This document shows, piece after piece, positions 43,791 to 53,028 of a DNA stretch of 64,000 bases. Numbering within the stretch: position 1 is the first letter of the stretch; each line of letters opens with the position of its first letter. The notes under the pieces are model-generated. The model searched no databases. It saw nothing but the letters and a program-made list of their open reading frames with translations, and had not been told where the DNA came from. A program made the translations under genes and the position numbers. This stretch comes from CAYOHR01 sp964512145 (GTDB lineage Bacteria; Bacteroidota; Bacteroidia; Flavobacteriales_G; JALEGO01), in assembly GCA_964512145.1 (NCBI GenBank), contig CAZEIM010000001.1:1-64000 (forward strand). Reading direction: 5' to 3'.

Positions 43791-45143
43791 ATGTCAACAA
43801 AACATCAAAAATCAATAGTACAATTTATGGATCAGGTTCGTAAAAGAAATCCACATGAACCGGAGTTTTTACAGGCAGTACATGAAGTGGCAGAAAGTAT
43901 TATCCCTTTTATGGAAGAAAACAAGAAATACAAAGATTCAGCTTTATTAGAGAGAATGGTAGAGCCTGAACGAGTAATTATGTTTAGAGTTCCTTGGATT
44001 GATGATAAAGGAAATATTCAGGTTAATAGAGGTTATCGTATTCAAATGAATAGTGCTATTGGTCCATACAAGGGTGGTTTACGTTTTCATCCTTCAGTAA
44101 ATTTGGGAGTATTAAAATTTTTAGCTTTCGAACAAGTATTTAAAAATAGTTTAACTACTTTGCCTATGGGTGGGGGTAAAGGCGGATCAGATTTTGATCC
44201 TAAAGGTAAGTCAGACAATGAAGTTATGAAATTTTGTCAAAGCTTTATGAATGAACTTTTTAGACATATAGGAAATGATACTGATGTGCCCGCTGGTGAT
44301 ATTGGGGTAGGAGCAAGAGAGGTTGGGTTTATGTTTGGTCAGTATAAAAAACTAAGAAATGAATTTACGGGAGTATTTACAGGTAAAGGATTAGACTTTG
44401 GAGGTAGTTTAATTCGTCCGGAAGCAACTGGGTATGGAGCTACTTATTTTGCGGCAGAAATGTTGGCAACTAAAAAAGATGGCATTAAAGGAAAAACGGT
44501 AGTTATTTCAGGTTCTGGAAACGTTGCTCAATATGCATGTGAAAAAGTTACTCAATTAGGAGGAAAAGTAGTTACATTATCCGATTCGGATGGTTTTATT
44601 TATGATAAAGCCGGAATAAATGCAGAAAAATTAGCATTTATAATGGAACTAAAAAATGTTAAAAGAGGCAGGATTTCTGAATATGTAAAAAAATATAAAA
44701 CAGCAGAGTATCATGCCGGAAAAACCCCTTGGATTATTAAATGTGATATTGCTATGCCGTGTGCAACACAAAATGAATTAAATGAAAAAGATGCTAAAAC
44801 TTTAATTAAAAATGGATGTGTTTGTATATCAGAAGGAGCGAATATGCCATCAACACCCGAAGCAGTAAATACTTTTATTGAAAATAAAATTTTATATGCT
44901 CCTGGAAAAGCTTCAAATGCAGGTGGTGTTGCAACATCTGGATTAGAAATGAGCCAAAACTCTATGAGATATAATTGGACAAGAGAAGAAGTTGATGCAA
45001 AGTTACAAAACATTATGAAAAACATTCATACTTCATGTGTTGAACATGGTAAAGAAGGTAAAAACATTAACTATGTAAAAGGGGCAAATATTGCTGGATT
45101 TGTTAAAGTAGCAAATGCAATGTTAGCTCAGGGAGTGGTTTAA
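43791..45143 (+). CDS. gdhA: glutamate dehydrogenase, NADP-type
   Basis: 450 residues, the length of hexameric NADP-type enzymes. Landmarks: MFRVPWIDDKGNIQVNRGYR, GPYKGGLRFHPSVNLGVLKF with a substrate-binding Lys, LPMGGGKGGSDFDPKGKS with the catalytic Lys, DVPAGDIGVGAREVGFM, the Rossmann motif VVISGSGNVAQYA, and EGANMPST. It interconverts 2-oxoglutarate plus ammonia and glutamate and is the main ammonium-assimilating route in many Bacteroidota. Cofactor choice (NADP) is inferred from length and overall similarity. It is followed by a strong bidirectional hairpin. Confidence 0.96.
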   Translation: MSTKHQKSIVQFMDQVRKRNPHEPEFLQAVHEVAESIIPFMEENKKYKDSALLERMVEPERVIMFRVPWIDDKGNIQVNRGYRIQMNSAIGPYKGGLRFHPSVNLGVLKFLAFEQVFKNSLTTLPMGGGKGGSDFDPKGKSDNEVMKFCQSFMNELFRHIGNDTDVPAGDIGVGAREVGFMFGQYKKLRNEFTGVFTGKGLDFGGSLIRPEATGYGATYFAAEMLATKKDGIKGKTVVISGSGNVAQYACEKVTQLGGKVVTLSDSDGFIYDKAGINAEKLAFIMELKNVKRGRISEYVKKYKTAEYHAGKTPWIIKCDIAMPCATQNELNEKDAKTLIKNGCVCISEGANMPSTPEAVNTFIENKILYAPGKASNAGGVATSGLEMSQNSMRYNWTREEVDAKLQNIMKNIHTSCVEHGKEGKNINYVKGANIAGFVKVANAMLAQGVV

Positions 45144-45170
45144 ATAAAATATTTAATCTTTATTTTTTAA

Positions 45171-45203
45171 TAGCTGTTCAGAAAATCTGAACAGCTATTT
45201 TTA
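45171..45203. terminator. bidirectional terminator between gdhA and the acyl-CoA thioesterase gene
   Basis: A perfect 12-base inverted repeat (TAGCTGTTCAGA at 45171-45182, TCTGAACAGCTA at 45186-45197) with a 3-base loop. T-rich sequence follows it on the plus strand (TTTTTATTT), and an A-rich flank precedes it (TTTTTTAA on plus, so U-rich on the other strand). It lies between two convergent genes and can serve both. Confidence 0.85.
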
Positions 45204-45716
45204 TTTACCATTGAACAATGCTTTTAATTCAGTAGCATCTTGAGGAAGCATTTTTCCGGCTAAAATTAAACTTAATTGTCTTCTTCGAAGGGCACTTTCG
45301 AATCTTTTCTTTTCTTCTTCAGACTCTGGAATTACAGGAGGAACTTCAATGGGATTACCTATTTGATCAACAGCAACAAAAGTGTATATTGCCTCATTAC
45401 ATTTTATGATTTCTCTTGTTTTATGATCTTCAACGGTAACATCTATAAATACCTCCATAGAAGTATTAAAAGATCGAGACACCTTTGCAGTTAATGTTAC
45501 CACGTCTCCTAAGCGAATAGGGTGATTAAATGAAACATTATTAACGGAGGCCGTAACCACTACTCTTCTACAGTGACGTTGTGCAGAAATAGCTGCAATA
45601 ACATCCATCCAATGTAGTAATTTTCCACCCATTAAGTTCCCTAAAACATTTGTGTCATTTGGAAGCACAATTTCAGAAGAAATGGCTAGTGATTCTTTTG
45701 CTGATTTACCTTTCAT
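45201..45716 (-). CDS. acyl-CoA thioesterase (hotdog fold, YciA/ACOT type)
   Basis: 171 residues. The hotdog core is PNDTNVLGNLMGGKLLHWMDVIAAISAQRHC (with the catalytic Asn/Asp region), VTASVNNVSFNHPIRLGDVVTLTAKV and AIYTFVAVDQIGNP, typical of the YciA/BFIT/ACOT7 group that hydrolyses acyl-CoA to free acid and CoA. The C-terminal ~45 residues are a charged helix (ESEEEKKRFESALRRRQLSL). Cytoplasmic; acyl-length preference is not predictable. ATG start at 45716. Confidence 0.9.
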   Translation of the reverse strand: MKGKSAKESLAISSEIVLPNDTNVLGNLMGGKLLHWMDVIAAISAQRHCRRVVVTASVNNVSFNHPIRLGDVVTLTAKVSRSFNTSMEVFIDVTVEDHKTREIIKCNEAIYTFVAVDQIGNPIEVPPVIPESEEEKKRFESALRRRQLSLILAGKMLPQDATELKALFNGK

Positions 45717-45778
45717 AGGATAAAAATAACAACAAACATACTTAATTTATTATGATAACGTCATACTCTTTTAAAGAA

Positions 45779-47899
45779 TTATCGAACTAATGTGACGTGT
45801 CCAGAGTGTTCATATTTCTTTTTTCCTACTGATGCATAAAGGATGTAATAATATACACCATCAACAGATTCTATGTCATTATTATTTATTCCATTCCATT
45901 CAATATTTCCAGAGTTTTTAGAGTAAATTTCTTTCCCCCATCTATTAAAAATTTTTAATTCAAATTTTGTAAGACCTGTTGTAGGAATTAGAAATGTATC
46001 ATTAAATCCATCACCATTTGGGCTAAATATATTTGGTATAAATATGTCACAATCTTCAAATACTAAAAAAACACTTTCTTTTGCTTTACAATTAAATATA
46101 TCTTTTATTTCAACCCAGTATTCTCCATTTTCGTTCGTTTCAATAAAAGGTTCAGTAGCTCCTGTGTTCCATAAATAACTAATAAACGATGAATTTTCAG
46201 CAGAAAGAATGAAATTTTCCGGTAAACAATCTACTATATTTTTATTTAATTCAATGTTAGGCTTATTAAATCTTATAAGTATAGTATCTTTTAGCTCACA
46301 GTTATTAGAGTCATTTAATATAACCCAATATTCACCTGTTTTGTTAACAATAATAGATTTTGTTGTATCGCCATTACTCCAAATATAATAATTCGAAAAA
46401 TAATTTGCGGATATTTCTAAACTTCCTTCATTCTCACAAATGGTAGTGTCATTTCCTATAAATAAATAGTTTGGATAAATAAAAATATTTATACTGTCAG
46501 TATATTTACAACCTTTAGTTGATGTTGCCTGTAGCCAATAAGTCCCGGTTGAATTTATGATTATTGAATTAGATGTTTGCCCAGTATTCCATAAATAAGA
46601 TTCAGCAACATAGTTAGGAGTAATAGAATAGGGTATTTGTGGGCATAGGATGGTATCGAGTCCTAACGTAAAATATATTGAATTACTATCTACAAAAATA
46701 CTATCGCTAATTTCACAGTTTTTATATGTAACATTTATCCAGTAATTTCCCGGTGTATTAATTAGTATACTATCGTTTACACTACCATCATTCCATAAAT
46801 AACTTGACCCTAGATTACTTTCAGCTATTAAATATATTGCATTATTATTACAAATGATAGTATCATTTATTCCGCTAAAAAAATTTCCGTAAATAGTAAT
46901 TTGTTGTATTGAAGTATCTGCAATACCAGCAGTCCAAGAGTATAATGATACAGTAAATGTTCCTGTATCAGGAAAAATAAATGTAGGGTTTAAATTCGAG
47001 CTAGTATCATAATCTATAGTAGATACTCCAAAGTCCCAAAAAACAGAATCTGGAACCGGATTAATAATAGATGAAAAAACTGTTGAGTCACCAAGACAAT
47101 TATTTTCAAAAGTAAAATCGCTACCGCAATTAAAATCTTCAGCTAAACTTATTACATCTGCTGGAATTAAACTATAGGTAGTATACTGGATATATCTTCT
47201 TGGTGTAACTCCACTACCCTCTGGATCCCCTAAATTTGGTTCAACTGGACCTGAGTAGGTGTAACCAACAGATGAAATTGCTGCGGCAGCAGAAAAATCT
47301 GTAGCACTATGACCCATAAAAGGAGGTGTAATATGTACTAATGAAATTTCAGCATCTCTAAGTAATTTAAAGTCATTAAAAACTATAAAAGGATTTGCAA
47401 AATCTGTAGAACTAACTAGTGCAGAACCCATAACTCCAAAAGAAGACCTTAATGCATCAGTATATATTAATATGCCTAATTTTGATGTTGGAAGTTGGTT
47501 TAAGGTATTTGTGGGACTAACTATTTCAGGGTCTGGTATACCATCTAATGCTTTACCGATTAATAACATAGATTCCGAAAGATAATCTCCCATTCCAACC
47601 TGTGCTTGCCTATCTAAGAAATTTTTTGCGATCAAAGCATCCGATGTAAAGTCATTTTCTATATATATTCTGGGAGATAATCCTTGCATCCCATAATGAG
47701 CTACTGCTATTCTTGTTCCTGGAACTAATAGAGCCTGATCTATAAAATCGTCTAATGATTGTTTGATAGATAACCAATTGATGGAAAGATTCATGGACCC
47801 ACTATTATCTATAAGTATTATTATGTCTCTAGGGCAATTTGCACGAATGTTAATGAATAATAATGTAGAAAAAATTAGTATATAAAATATTTTTTTCAT
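45779..47899 (-). CDS. secreted VWA-domain protein with gliding-type (T9SS type B) C-terminal domain
   Basis: 706 residues. Signal peptide MKKIFYILIFSTLLFINIRA, then a von Willebrand A domain (about 22-250) with MIDAS residues D31, S33, S35 in IILIDNSGSMN. A PKD-like segment follows (VFWDFGVSTIDYD, DTGTFTVSLYSW), then five to six repeats of about 60-70 residues with the pattern YLWNTGxTxxSIIIN..GxYWxxxxD, and the gliding-motility-type C-terminal domain: FIPNIFSPNGDGFNDTF, LKIFNRWGKEIYSKN, VDGVYYYILYA. This is the type B T9SS signal for surface attachment. Probably a surface adhesin; the ligand is unknown. Confidence 0.88.
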   Translation of the reverse strand: MKKIFYILIFSTLLFINIRANCPRDIIILIDNSGSMNLSINWLSIKQSLDDFIDQALLVPGTRIAVAHYGMQGLSPRIYIENDFTSDALIAKNFLDRQAQVGMGDYLSESMLLIGKALDGIPDPEIVSPTNTLNQLPTSKLGILIYTDALRSSFGVMGSALVSSTDFANPFIVFNDFKLLRDAEISLVHITPPFMGHSATDFSAAAAISSVGYTYSGPVEPNLGDPEGSGVTPRRYIQYTTYSLIPADVISLAEDFNCGSDFTFENNCLGDSTVFSSIINPVPDSVFWDFGVSTIDYDTSSNLNPTFIFPDTGTFTVSLYSWTAGIADTSIQQITIYGNFFSGINDTIICNNNAIYLIAESNLGSSYLWNDGSVNDSILINTPGNYWINVTYKNCEISDSIFVDSNSIYFTLGLDTILCPQIPYSITPNYVAESYLWNTGQTSNSIIINSTGTYWLQATSTKGCKYTDSINIFIYPNYLFIGNDTTICENEGSLEISANYFSNYYIWSNGDTTKSIIVNKTGEYWVILNDSNNCELKDTILIRFNKPNIELNKNIVDCLPENFILSAENSSFISYLWNTGATEPFIETNENGEYWVEIKDIFNCKAKESVFLVFEDCDIFIPNIFSPNGDGFNDTFLIPTTGLTKFELKIFNRWGKEIYSKNSGNIEWNGINNNDIESVDGVYYYILYASVGKKKYEHSGHVTLVR

Positions 47900-47911
47900 T
47901 TTATTTTTTCA

Positions 47912-47919
47912 CAAAATTA
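47912..47919 (-). promoter_or_regulatory. -7 promoter box of the VWA protein gene
   Basis: Minus-strand TAATTTTG, exact TAnnTTTG, 12 bases before the ATG at 47899. Confidence 0.5.
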
Positions 47920-48052
47920 AAACTTTAATTTATTAAACGTTACATCAACAAGTTTTTAATTTTATATGAATATGTTTTTAAATACAGTATTTAAATATTT
48001 CACCCTTTTTTAGGAAAGCTATTTTTAGTTTAAAAATTAACGCATAAGGTTT

Positions 48053-48082
48053 TTTGTTTAAAAAGAAAAAAATATACATTTG
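48053..48082 (+). promoter_or_regulatory. promoter of the ATP synthase operon (-33 and -7 boxes)
   Basis: TTTG at 48053-48056 and TACATTTG at 48075-48082 are 18 bases apart, close to the Bacteroidota TTTG-N19-TAnnTTTG consensus. The -7 box contains the TTG at 48080 that a simple ORF reading would take as a start, showing that translation begins at the ATG at 48092. Confidence 0.7.
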
Positions 48083-48091
48083 CATCAAAAT

Positions 48092-49126
48092 ATGAAAAAG
48101 CAACTTAATATAATTATTCTATTTTTTTTATTTGGCGTTTTAACGGTATATTCATCCGAGCATGAGAAAGTTGAAAGTTCCGATAAGTTTGATGCTAAGG
48201 AAACGATTATTCATCATATTTTAGACTCATATGATTGGCATATTTTTGATTTAAAAGGGGATGATGGCCAAGTACATCCGGTTAGTATACCATTGCCTGT
48301 AATTTTAATTACAGATGGTAATTTAGATGTGTTTATGTCTAGTGCTTTTCACCATGGTCATTCTTCAGTTTTAAAGGGAGATAGAGAGTATGTATTAGAG
48401 CATAATCATATTATTGAGAAAAATGGAAAAAAGGTTTGGGATTTTTCTTTAACTAAAAATGCGTCTTCTATTCTTATAGCAGCCATATTACTTTTGTTAA
48501 TATTTTCATCTACAGCTAAAAACTATTCTAATGGAAATTTAAACCCAAAGGGTATTGCTAAATTTACTGAACCTCTTATTTTATTTGTTCGGGATGAAAT
48601 TGCTATCCCAAATATTGGAGAACATAAGTATAAAAAATTTCTTCCTTATTTGTTAACATTATTCTTTTTTATATGGATAATAAATTTACTAGGTCTAATA
48701 CCTTTTCCTCCTGGGGGAGCTAATGTAACAGGTAACATTGCGGTTACATTAGTATTAGCAGTTTTTACGATGATAATTGTTAACACAAACGCAAATACTA
48801 GCTATTGGAAACACATTTTTGCTACCCCTGGAGTTCCCGCTTGGTTGTTGCCGATTATGATTCCTGTAGAGTTAATTGGAGTAATATCTAAACCATTTGC
48901 ATTAATGATTCGATTATTTGCTAATATCACAGCGGGACACATAGTTATTTTGAGTTTAATATCTTTAATATTTATTTTTAAGTCGGTATTTGCTTCTTTT
49001 GCTGCAGTACCTATGGCATTGTTTATATCACTATTAGAATTATTGGTAGCAGCTCTTCAAGCGTATATTTTTACGCTGTTAACAGCTTTGTTTATTGGCT
49101 TAGCTGTTCAGGAGGAGCACCATTAA
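48092..49126 (+). CDS. atpB: F0F1 ATP synthase subunit a
   Basis: 344 residues from the ATG at 48092. The earlier in-frame TTG at 48080 lies inside the promoter -7 box and is rejected. The N-terminus has a signal-like helix (LNIIILFFLFGVLTVYSSEH) and a His/Asp-rich periplasmic stretch (SAFHHGHSS), common in Bacteroidota subunit a and making it ~70 residues longer than E. coli's. The membrane core holds FFFIWIINLLGLIPFPPGG and PFALMIRLFANITAGHIVI with the essential Arg at about residue 274. It forms the proton half-channels against the c-ring. First gene of the atp operon. Confidence 0.96.
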   Translation: MKKQLNIIILFFLFGVLTVYSSEHEKVESSDKFDAKETIIHHILDSYDWHIFDLKGDDGQVHPVSIPLPVILITDGNLDVFMSSAFHHGHSSVLKGDREYVLEHNHIIEKNGKKVWDFSLTKNASSILIAAILLLLIFSSTAKNYSNGNLNPKGIAKFTEPLILFVRDEIAIPNIGEHKYKKFLPYLLTLFFFIWIINLLGLIPFPPGGANVTGNIAVTLVLAVFTMIIVNTNANTSYWKHIFATPGVPAWLLPIMIPVELIGVISKPFALMIRLFANITAGHIVILSLISLIFIFKSVFASFAAVPMALFISLLELLVAALQAYIFTLLTALFIGLAVQEEHH

Positions 49127-49154
49127 ATATTTATTAATTTTTAAACACCTTAAA

Positions 49155-49367
49155 ATGGAAGGAATGGAAGGTTTATTTTACATTGGTGCCGGACTTGCAG
49201 CTTTAGGCGTAGGTTTAGGCATTGGAAAAATTGGTGGTTCTGCAATGGAAGCCATTGCACGTCAACCAGAAGCAGCCTCTAAAATTCAAACAGCTATGCT
49301 TATTGCAGCTGGTTTAATTGAAGGAGCTGGTTTATTTGCGATTGCTACAGCAGCATTCGTAAAGTAA
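49155..49367 (+). CDS. atpE: F0F1 ATP synthase subunit c
   Basis: 70 residues, two helices. The first helix has the Gly-rich GAGLAALGVGLGIGKIGG, the loop is ARQPEA, and the second helix carries the ion-carrying E56 in AAGLIEGAGLFAIATAAF. The Na+-type signature (Gln in helix 1, Glu-Ser in helix 2) is absent, so proton coupling is likely. It is followed by a hairpin before atpF. Confidence 0.96.
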   Translation: MEGMEGLFYIGAGLAALGVGLGIGKIGGSAMEAIARQPEAASKIQTAMLIAAGLIEGAGLFAIATAAFVK

Positions 49368-49376
49368 AAAATTATT

Positions 49377-49402
49377 AAGGCTCAATTTTGAGCCTTTTTT
49401 TT
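49377..49402 (+). terminator. hairpin with T tract between atpE and atpF
   Basis: AAGGCTCA (49377-49384) and TGAGCCTT (49389-49396) form an 8-base stem with a 4-base loop, directly followed by Ts to about 49402. It has the form of a rho-independent terminator, but atpF-H-A-G continue downstream on the same strand, so it may act as a partial terminator or mRNA-stability element that raises atpB/atpE dosage. Confidence 0.65.
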
Positions 49403-49451
49403 GATTTTAATTAATTATTAATATAGATCCCATTTTTTTAAAAAAATAATT

Positions 49452-49946
49452 ATGGAACTAGTAACCCCTGGAATAGGTTTAATTTTTTGGACAACGATCG
49501 TTTTTTTAATATTAGTATTACTATTGAAAAAATTCGCTTGGAAACCCATTTTAACATCTGTAAATGAAAGAGAAAAGAAAATAGAAGACGCATTATTATT
49601 AGCTGAAAAAACAAAAGAAGAAATGGAAAAGATTAAAAGTGACAATCAGTCGCTTTTAAGAGAAGCCAGAGATGAAAGAGATAAGATATTAAAAGAAGCA
49701 AAAGAAGCAAAAGATTTAATAGTAAGTGAGGCTAAAAATATTGCCCAAAAAGAAGCTTCAAAAATTATTGAAAACGCTAGAGGGACTATTGAAAATGAAA
49801 AAATGGCGGCCGTTACTGAGTTAAAAAATCAGGTAGCTACTCTTTCACTTGAAATAGCAGAAAAAATAATTAAACAGGAATTATCAGGAACTGAGAAACA
49901 AAAGGTATTTGTAGAACATTTAATCAATGAGGCAAATCCAAATTAA
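49452..49946 (+). CDS. atpF: F0F1 ATP synthase subunit b
   Basis: 164 residues. One N-terminal membrane helix (GIGLIFWTTIVFLILVLLL) and a long charged coiled coil (EKTKEEMEKIKSDNQSLLRE, AKNIAQKEASKIIENARG) forming the peripheral stalk that holds F1 to F0, ending in the delta-contact region. Standard length. It starts after the atpE hairpin and ends 2 bases before atpH. Confidence 0.95.
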   Translation: MELVTPGIGLIFWTTIVFLILVLLLKKFAWKPILTSVNEREKKIEDALLLAEKTKEEMEKIKSDNQSLLREARDERDKILKEAKEAKDLIVSEAKNIAQKEASKIIENARGTIENEKMAAVTELKNQVATLSLEIAEKIIKQELSGTEKQKVFVEHLINEANPN

Positions 49947-49948
49947 TC

Positions 49949-50503
49949 ATGAAGAATGTTAGAGCTTCACATAGGTACGCAAAAGCACTTTTAGATCTTA
50001 GTATCGAAAGGAATATTATACAAAGTGTATATGAGGATGCTCAAACATTTGTATCAATATGTAAGGAATCTAGAGAATTTATTTTGTTTCTTAAAAGCCC
50101 TGTAATAAAACCTAGCCAAAAGAAAAGCTTAATTGAAACGATCTTTAAATCAAAATTCAATGAATTAACGTATGCTTTTTTTAATATAGTTATTTCTAAA
50201 GGAAGAGAAAGTATTTTGCCGGAGATAGCTTATGCTTTTATTGAAGAGTATAAGCAACATAAAGGTATTGTTACCGCTGAAGTTACAACAGCTGTACCTT
50301 TAGATAATAATACAAAGTCTAGTATAATTTCTTTATTGAATAAAAATAAGCAAGAGGTAGAAATTATTGAAAAAATTGATTCTTCTATTTTGGGAGGATT
50401 CATTATTAAAGTGGGAGATAAGCAAATTAATCAAAGTGTTAAAAGTAAACTTTTACAATTAAAATACGAGTTTAGTCAAAATTTATACGAATCTAAATTA
50501 TAA
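49949..50503 (+). CDS. atpH: F0F1 ATP synthase subunit delta
   Basis: 184 residues. N-terminal six-helix domain (SHRYAKALLDLSIERNI, FLKSPVIKPSQKKSLIETIF) and C-terminal part with VTTAVPLDN and IDSSILGGFIIKVGDKQINQSVKSKL, the family signature. It joins the peripheral stalk to the top of F1. It lies between atpF and atpA with 2- and 5-base spacers, so it is clearly in the operon. Confidence 0.95.
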   Translation: MKNVRASHRYAKALLDLSIERNIIQSVYEDAQTFVSICKESREFILFLKSPVIKPSQKKSLIETIFKSKFNELTYAFFNIVISKGRESILPEIAYAFIEEYKQHKGIVTAEVTTAVPLDNNTKSSIISLLNKNKQEVEIIEKIDSSILGGFIIKVGDKQINQSVKSKLLQLKYEFSQNLYESKL

Positions 50504-50508
50504 TAATT

Positions 50509-52089
50509 ATGGCAGAAGTTAAAGCTGCAGAAGTATCTGCAATATTAAGACAACAATTATCAGGATATAACACACAAGCAGAGTTAGAGGAAATAGGAAC
50601 AGTATTAGAGGTAGGGGATGGTATAGCTCGTATATTTGGATTAGAATCAGTTCAGTCTGGAGAATTAGTGGAGTTTGCTAATGGATTAAAAGGTATAGCC
50701 ATGAACCTTGAAGAAGATAATGTTGGGGTGGTGTTGTTGGGTTCTTCTACTGGTGTAAAAGAAGGAGATACAGTGAAAAGAACCAAAAAAATTGCTTCTA
50801 TTAAAGCAGGAGATGGTATGTTAGGAAGAGTTGTGGATACTTTAGGAAATCCAATTGATGGTAAGGGGCCTATTTCTGGAGAATTATATGAAATGCCTTT
50901 AGAGAGGAAAGCTCCTGGTGTTATATATAGACAGCCTGTTAACGAACCACTTCAAACTGGAATTAAGGCAATTGATGCTATGATTCCAATTGGAAGAGGT
51001 CAAAGAGAGTTAATTATTGGAGATAGACAAACAGGTAAAACAACCGTTGCTATCGATACTATTATTAATCAGAAAGAGTTTTACGATAGGGGAGAGCCAG
51101 TATATTGTATATATGTTGCAATAGGTCAAAAGGGCTCAACCGTTGCGGGTATTTTAAAAACATTAGAAGAAAATGGTGCTTTACCTTATACAATAATTGT
51201 AGCGGCCAATGCTTCTGATCCTGCACCAATGCAATTTTATGCTCCATTCACTGGCGCGGCAATTGGGGAGTATTTTAGAGATACAGGTAGACCAGCATTA
51301 ATTGTATATGATGACTTATCAAAACAAGCTGTAGCATATAGAGAAGTATCTTTATTACTTAGAAGACCTCCCGGTAGAGAAGCATACCCTGGTGATGTAT
51401 TTTACTTACACTCACGTTTATTAGAACGAGCTGCAAAAGTTATTGCATCAGATGATATTGCTAAAAATATGAATGACTTACCCGAATCTTTAAAAGCAAG
51501 AGTGAAAGGAGGCGGTTCTTTAACTGCTCTTCCTATAATTGAAACTCAAGCGGGTGACGTTTCTGCATACATTCCTACAAATGTTATTTCAATTACAGAT
51601 GGCCAGATATTTTTAGAATCAAATTTATTTAATTCAGGAGTAAGGCCTGCTATAAACGTAGGTATATCAGTTTCTAGAGTAGGGGGATCAGCACAAATTA
51701 AGTCGATGAAAAAAGTAGCTGGAACTTTAAAGTTAGATCAAGCTCAGTATAGAGAATTAGAGTCTTTTGCTAAGTTTGGATCTGATTTAGATGCTACAAC
51801 TAAATCAGTGCTTGACAAAGGAGCTAGAAACGTAGAAATATTAAAGCAAAGTAATAATTCTCCATTATCTGTTGAAAAACAAATAGCCATTATTTTTTGT
51901 GGAACAAAAGGCTTGTTAAAAGATGTGCCTTTAAATAAGGTTCGATCATTTGAATCAGAGTATTTAAACTTACTAGAGGTAAAACATGCAAATGTACTTG
52001 CAGATTTAAAAAAAGGAAATTTAAGTGATGAAACTGTAAGTGTTTTAGAAAAAGTATGTTTAGAGCTGGCTTCTAAATACAAAAAATAA
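50509..52089 (+). CDS. atpA: F0F1 ATP synthase subunit alpha
   Basis: 526 residues. The beta-barrel N-terminal domain is followed by the nucleotide-binding domain with P-loop GDRQTGKTTVAIDT (about residue 172), YVAIGQKGSTVA, ALIVYDDLSKQAVAYR, and the ATP synthase alpha/beta signature PAINVGISVSRVGGSAQ, then the helical C-terminal domain. Alpha carries the non-catalytic nucleotide sites of the alpha3beta3 ring. Normal length. It is one base from atpG. Confidence 0.98.
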   Translation: MAEVKAAEVSAILRQQLSGYNTQAELEEIGTVLEVGDGIARIFGLESVQSGELVEFANGLKGIAMNLEEDNVGVVLLGSSTGVKEGDTVKRTKKIASIKAGDGMLGRVVDTLGNPIDGKGPISGELYEMPLERKAPGVIYRQPVNEPLQTGIKAIDAMIPIGRGQRELIIGDRQTGKTTVAIDTIINQKEFYDRGEPVYCIYVAIGQKGSTVAGILKTLEENGALPYTIIVAANASDPAPMQFYAPFTGAAIGEYFRDTGRPALIVYDDLSKQAVAYREVSLLLRRPPGREAYPGDVFYLHSRLLERAAKVIASDDIAKNMNDLPESLKARVKGGGSLTALPIIETQAGDVSAYIPTNVISITDGQIFLESNLFNSGVRPAINVGISVSRVGGSAQIKSMKKVAGTLKLDQAQYRELESFAKFGSDLDATTKSVLDKGARNVEILKQSNNSPLSVEKQIAIIFCGTKGLLKDVPLNKVRSFESEYLNLLEVKHANVLADLKKGNLSDETVSVLEKVCLELASKYKK

Positions 52090-52090
52090 T

Positions 52091-52984
52091 ATGGCTAATT
52101 TAAAGGAGATACGTAATAGAATACAATCTGTTAGCTCAACCAGACAGATAACATCTGCTATGAAAATGGTTTCAGCTGCGAAACTGAAGAGAGCTCAAAA
52201 TAATATACTACAATTACGTCCATATACTGAAAAATTATCTAGTTTATTACATAATTTGTCATCTCAAGTTGAGGATAGCGAAAATGTATATTCCAGAACG
52301 AATGTGCCTAAAAATATTTTAATCATTCCTATTAGTTCTAATAGAGGATTATGTGGGGCTTTTAATTCAAATATTTTAAAAGCTACAAATCATTTAATTC
52401 AGCAGTATAAATCTGAAAACAAAGTAAATATTACCGTATTATCAGCCGGAAAAAAATCATACGATTATTTCAGAAGAACTGAATACAATATTAAAGGAAA
52501 TTTATTGCCTAAAAATTTAAATGATTTGATAAATAATGCTTCTTTTGAAAATTTTATTCCTCATATCAACAATATATTAGATGGTTTTCTTGATAAACAA
52601 TATGATAGGGTTGTTTTAGTTTATAATAAATTTAAAAATGCTGCAGTTCAAGAAGTAGTAACAGAACAAATTTTACCTTTTAAAAAAGATGAAAATTTTA
52701 TTACTACTGATATATCAACTAATAATGATTATATCATAGAACCTTCAAAATCTGAATTATACCATCATTTAGTTCCTAAATATTTAAAAATTCAGTTTTA
52801 TAAAGCCTTTATTGATTCAAATGCATCAGAACATGGTTCAAGAATGACAGCAATGCATAAGGCCACAGATAATGCTTCTTCTTTGATTAAGGATTTAAAA
52901 TTACATTATAACAAAGCTAGGCAAGCAGCTATTACGGGTGAAATTTTAGAGATTTCAGCAGGTGCTGAAGCATTAAACGGATAA
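52091..52984 (+). CDS. atpG: F0F1 ATP synthase subunit gamma
   Basis: 297 residues. N-terminal and C-terminal helices form the rotating central shaft: KEIRNRIQSVSSTRQITSAMKMVSAAKLKRA at the start and the C-terminal NKARQAAITGEILEISAGAEAL signature. SSNRGLCGAFNSNILK is the conserved central motif. It ends the local operon: no atpD or atpC follows, so beta and epsilon must be encoded elsewhere, as is usual in this phylum. Confidence 0.97.
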   Translation: MANLKEIRNRIQSVSSTRQITSAMKMVSAAKLKRAQNNILQLRPYTEKLSSLLHNLSSQVEDSENVYSRTNVPKNILIIPISSNRGLCGAFNSNILKATNHLIQQYKSENKVNITVLSAGKKSYDYFRRTEYNIKGNLLPKNLNDLINNASFENFIPHINNILDGFLDKQYDRVVLVYNKFKNAAVQEVVTEQILPFKKDENFITTDISTNNDYIIEPSKSELYHHLVPKYLKIQFYKAFIDSNASEHGSRMTAMHKATDNASSLIKDLKLHYNKARQAAITGEILEISAGAEALNG

Positions 52985-53028
52985 TTAAGCTTTAGGGTTA
53001 GTGGTAATATATAACCAAATCTATAGAT

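Noticed and set aside
48080..48091. TTG start for atpB four codons upstream of the ATG
   Set aside because: The TTG is part of the TACATTTG promoter box, so it is not in the transcript.
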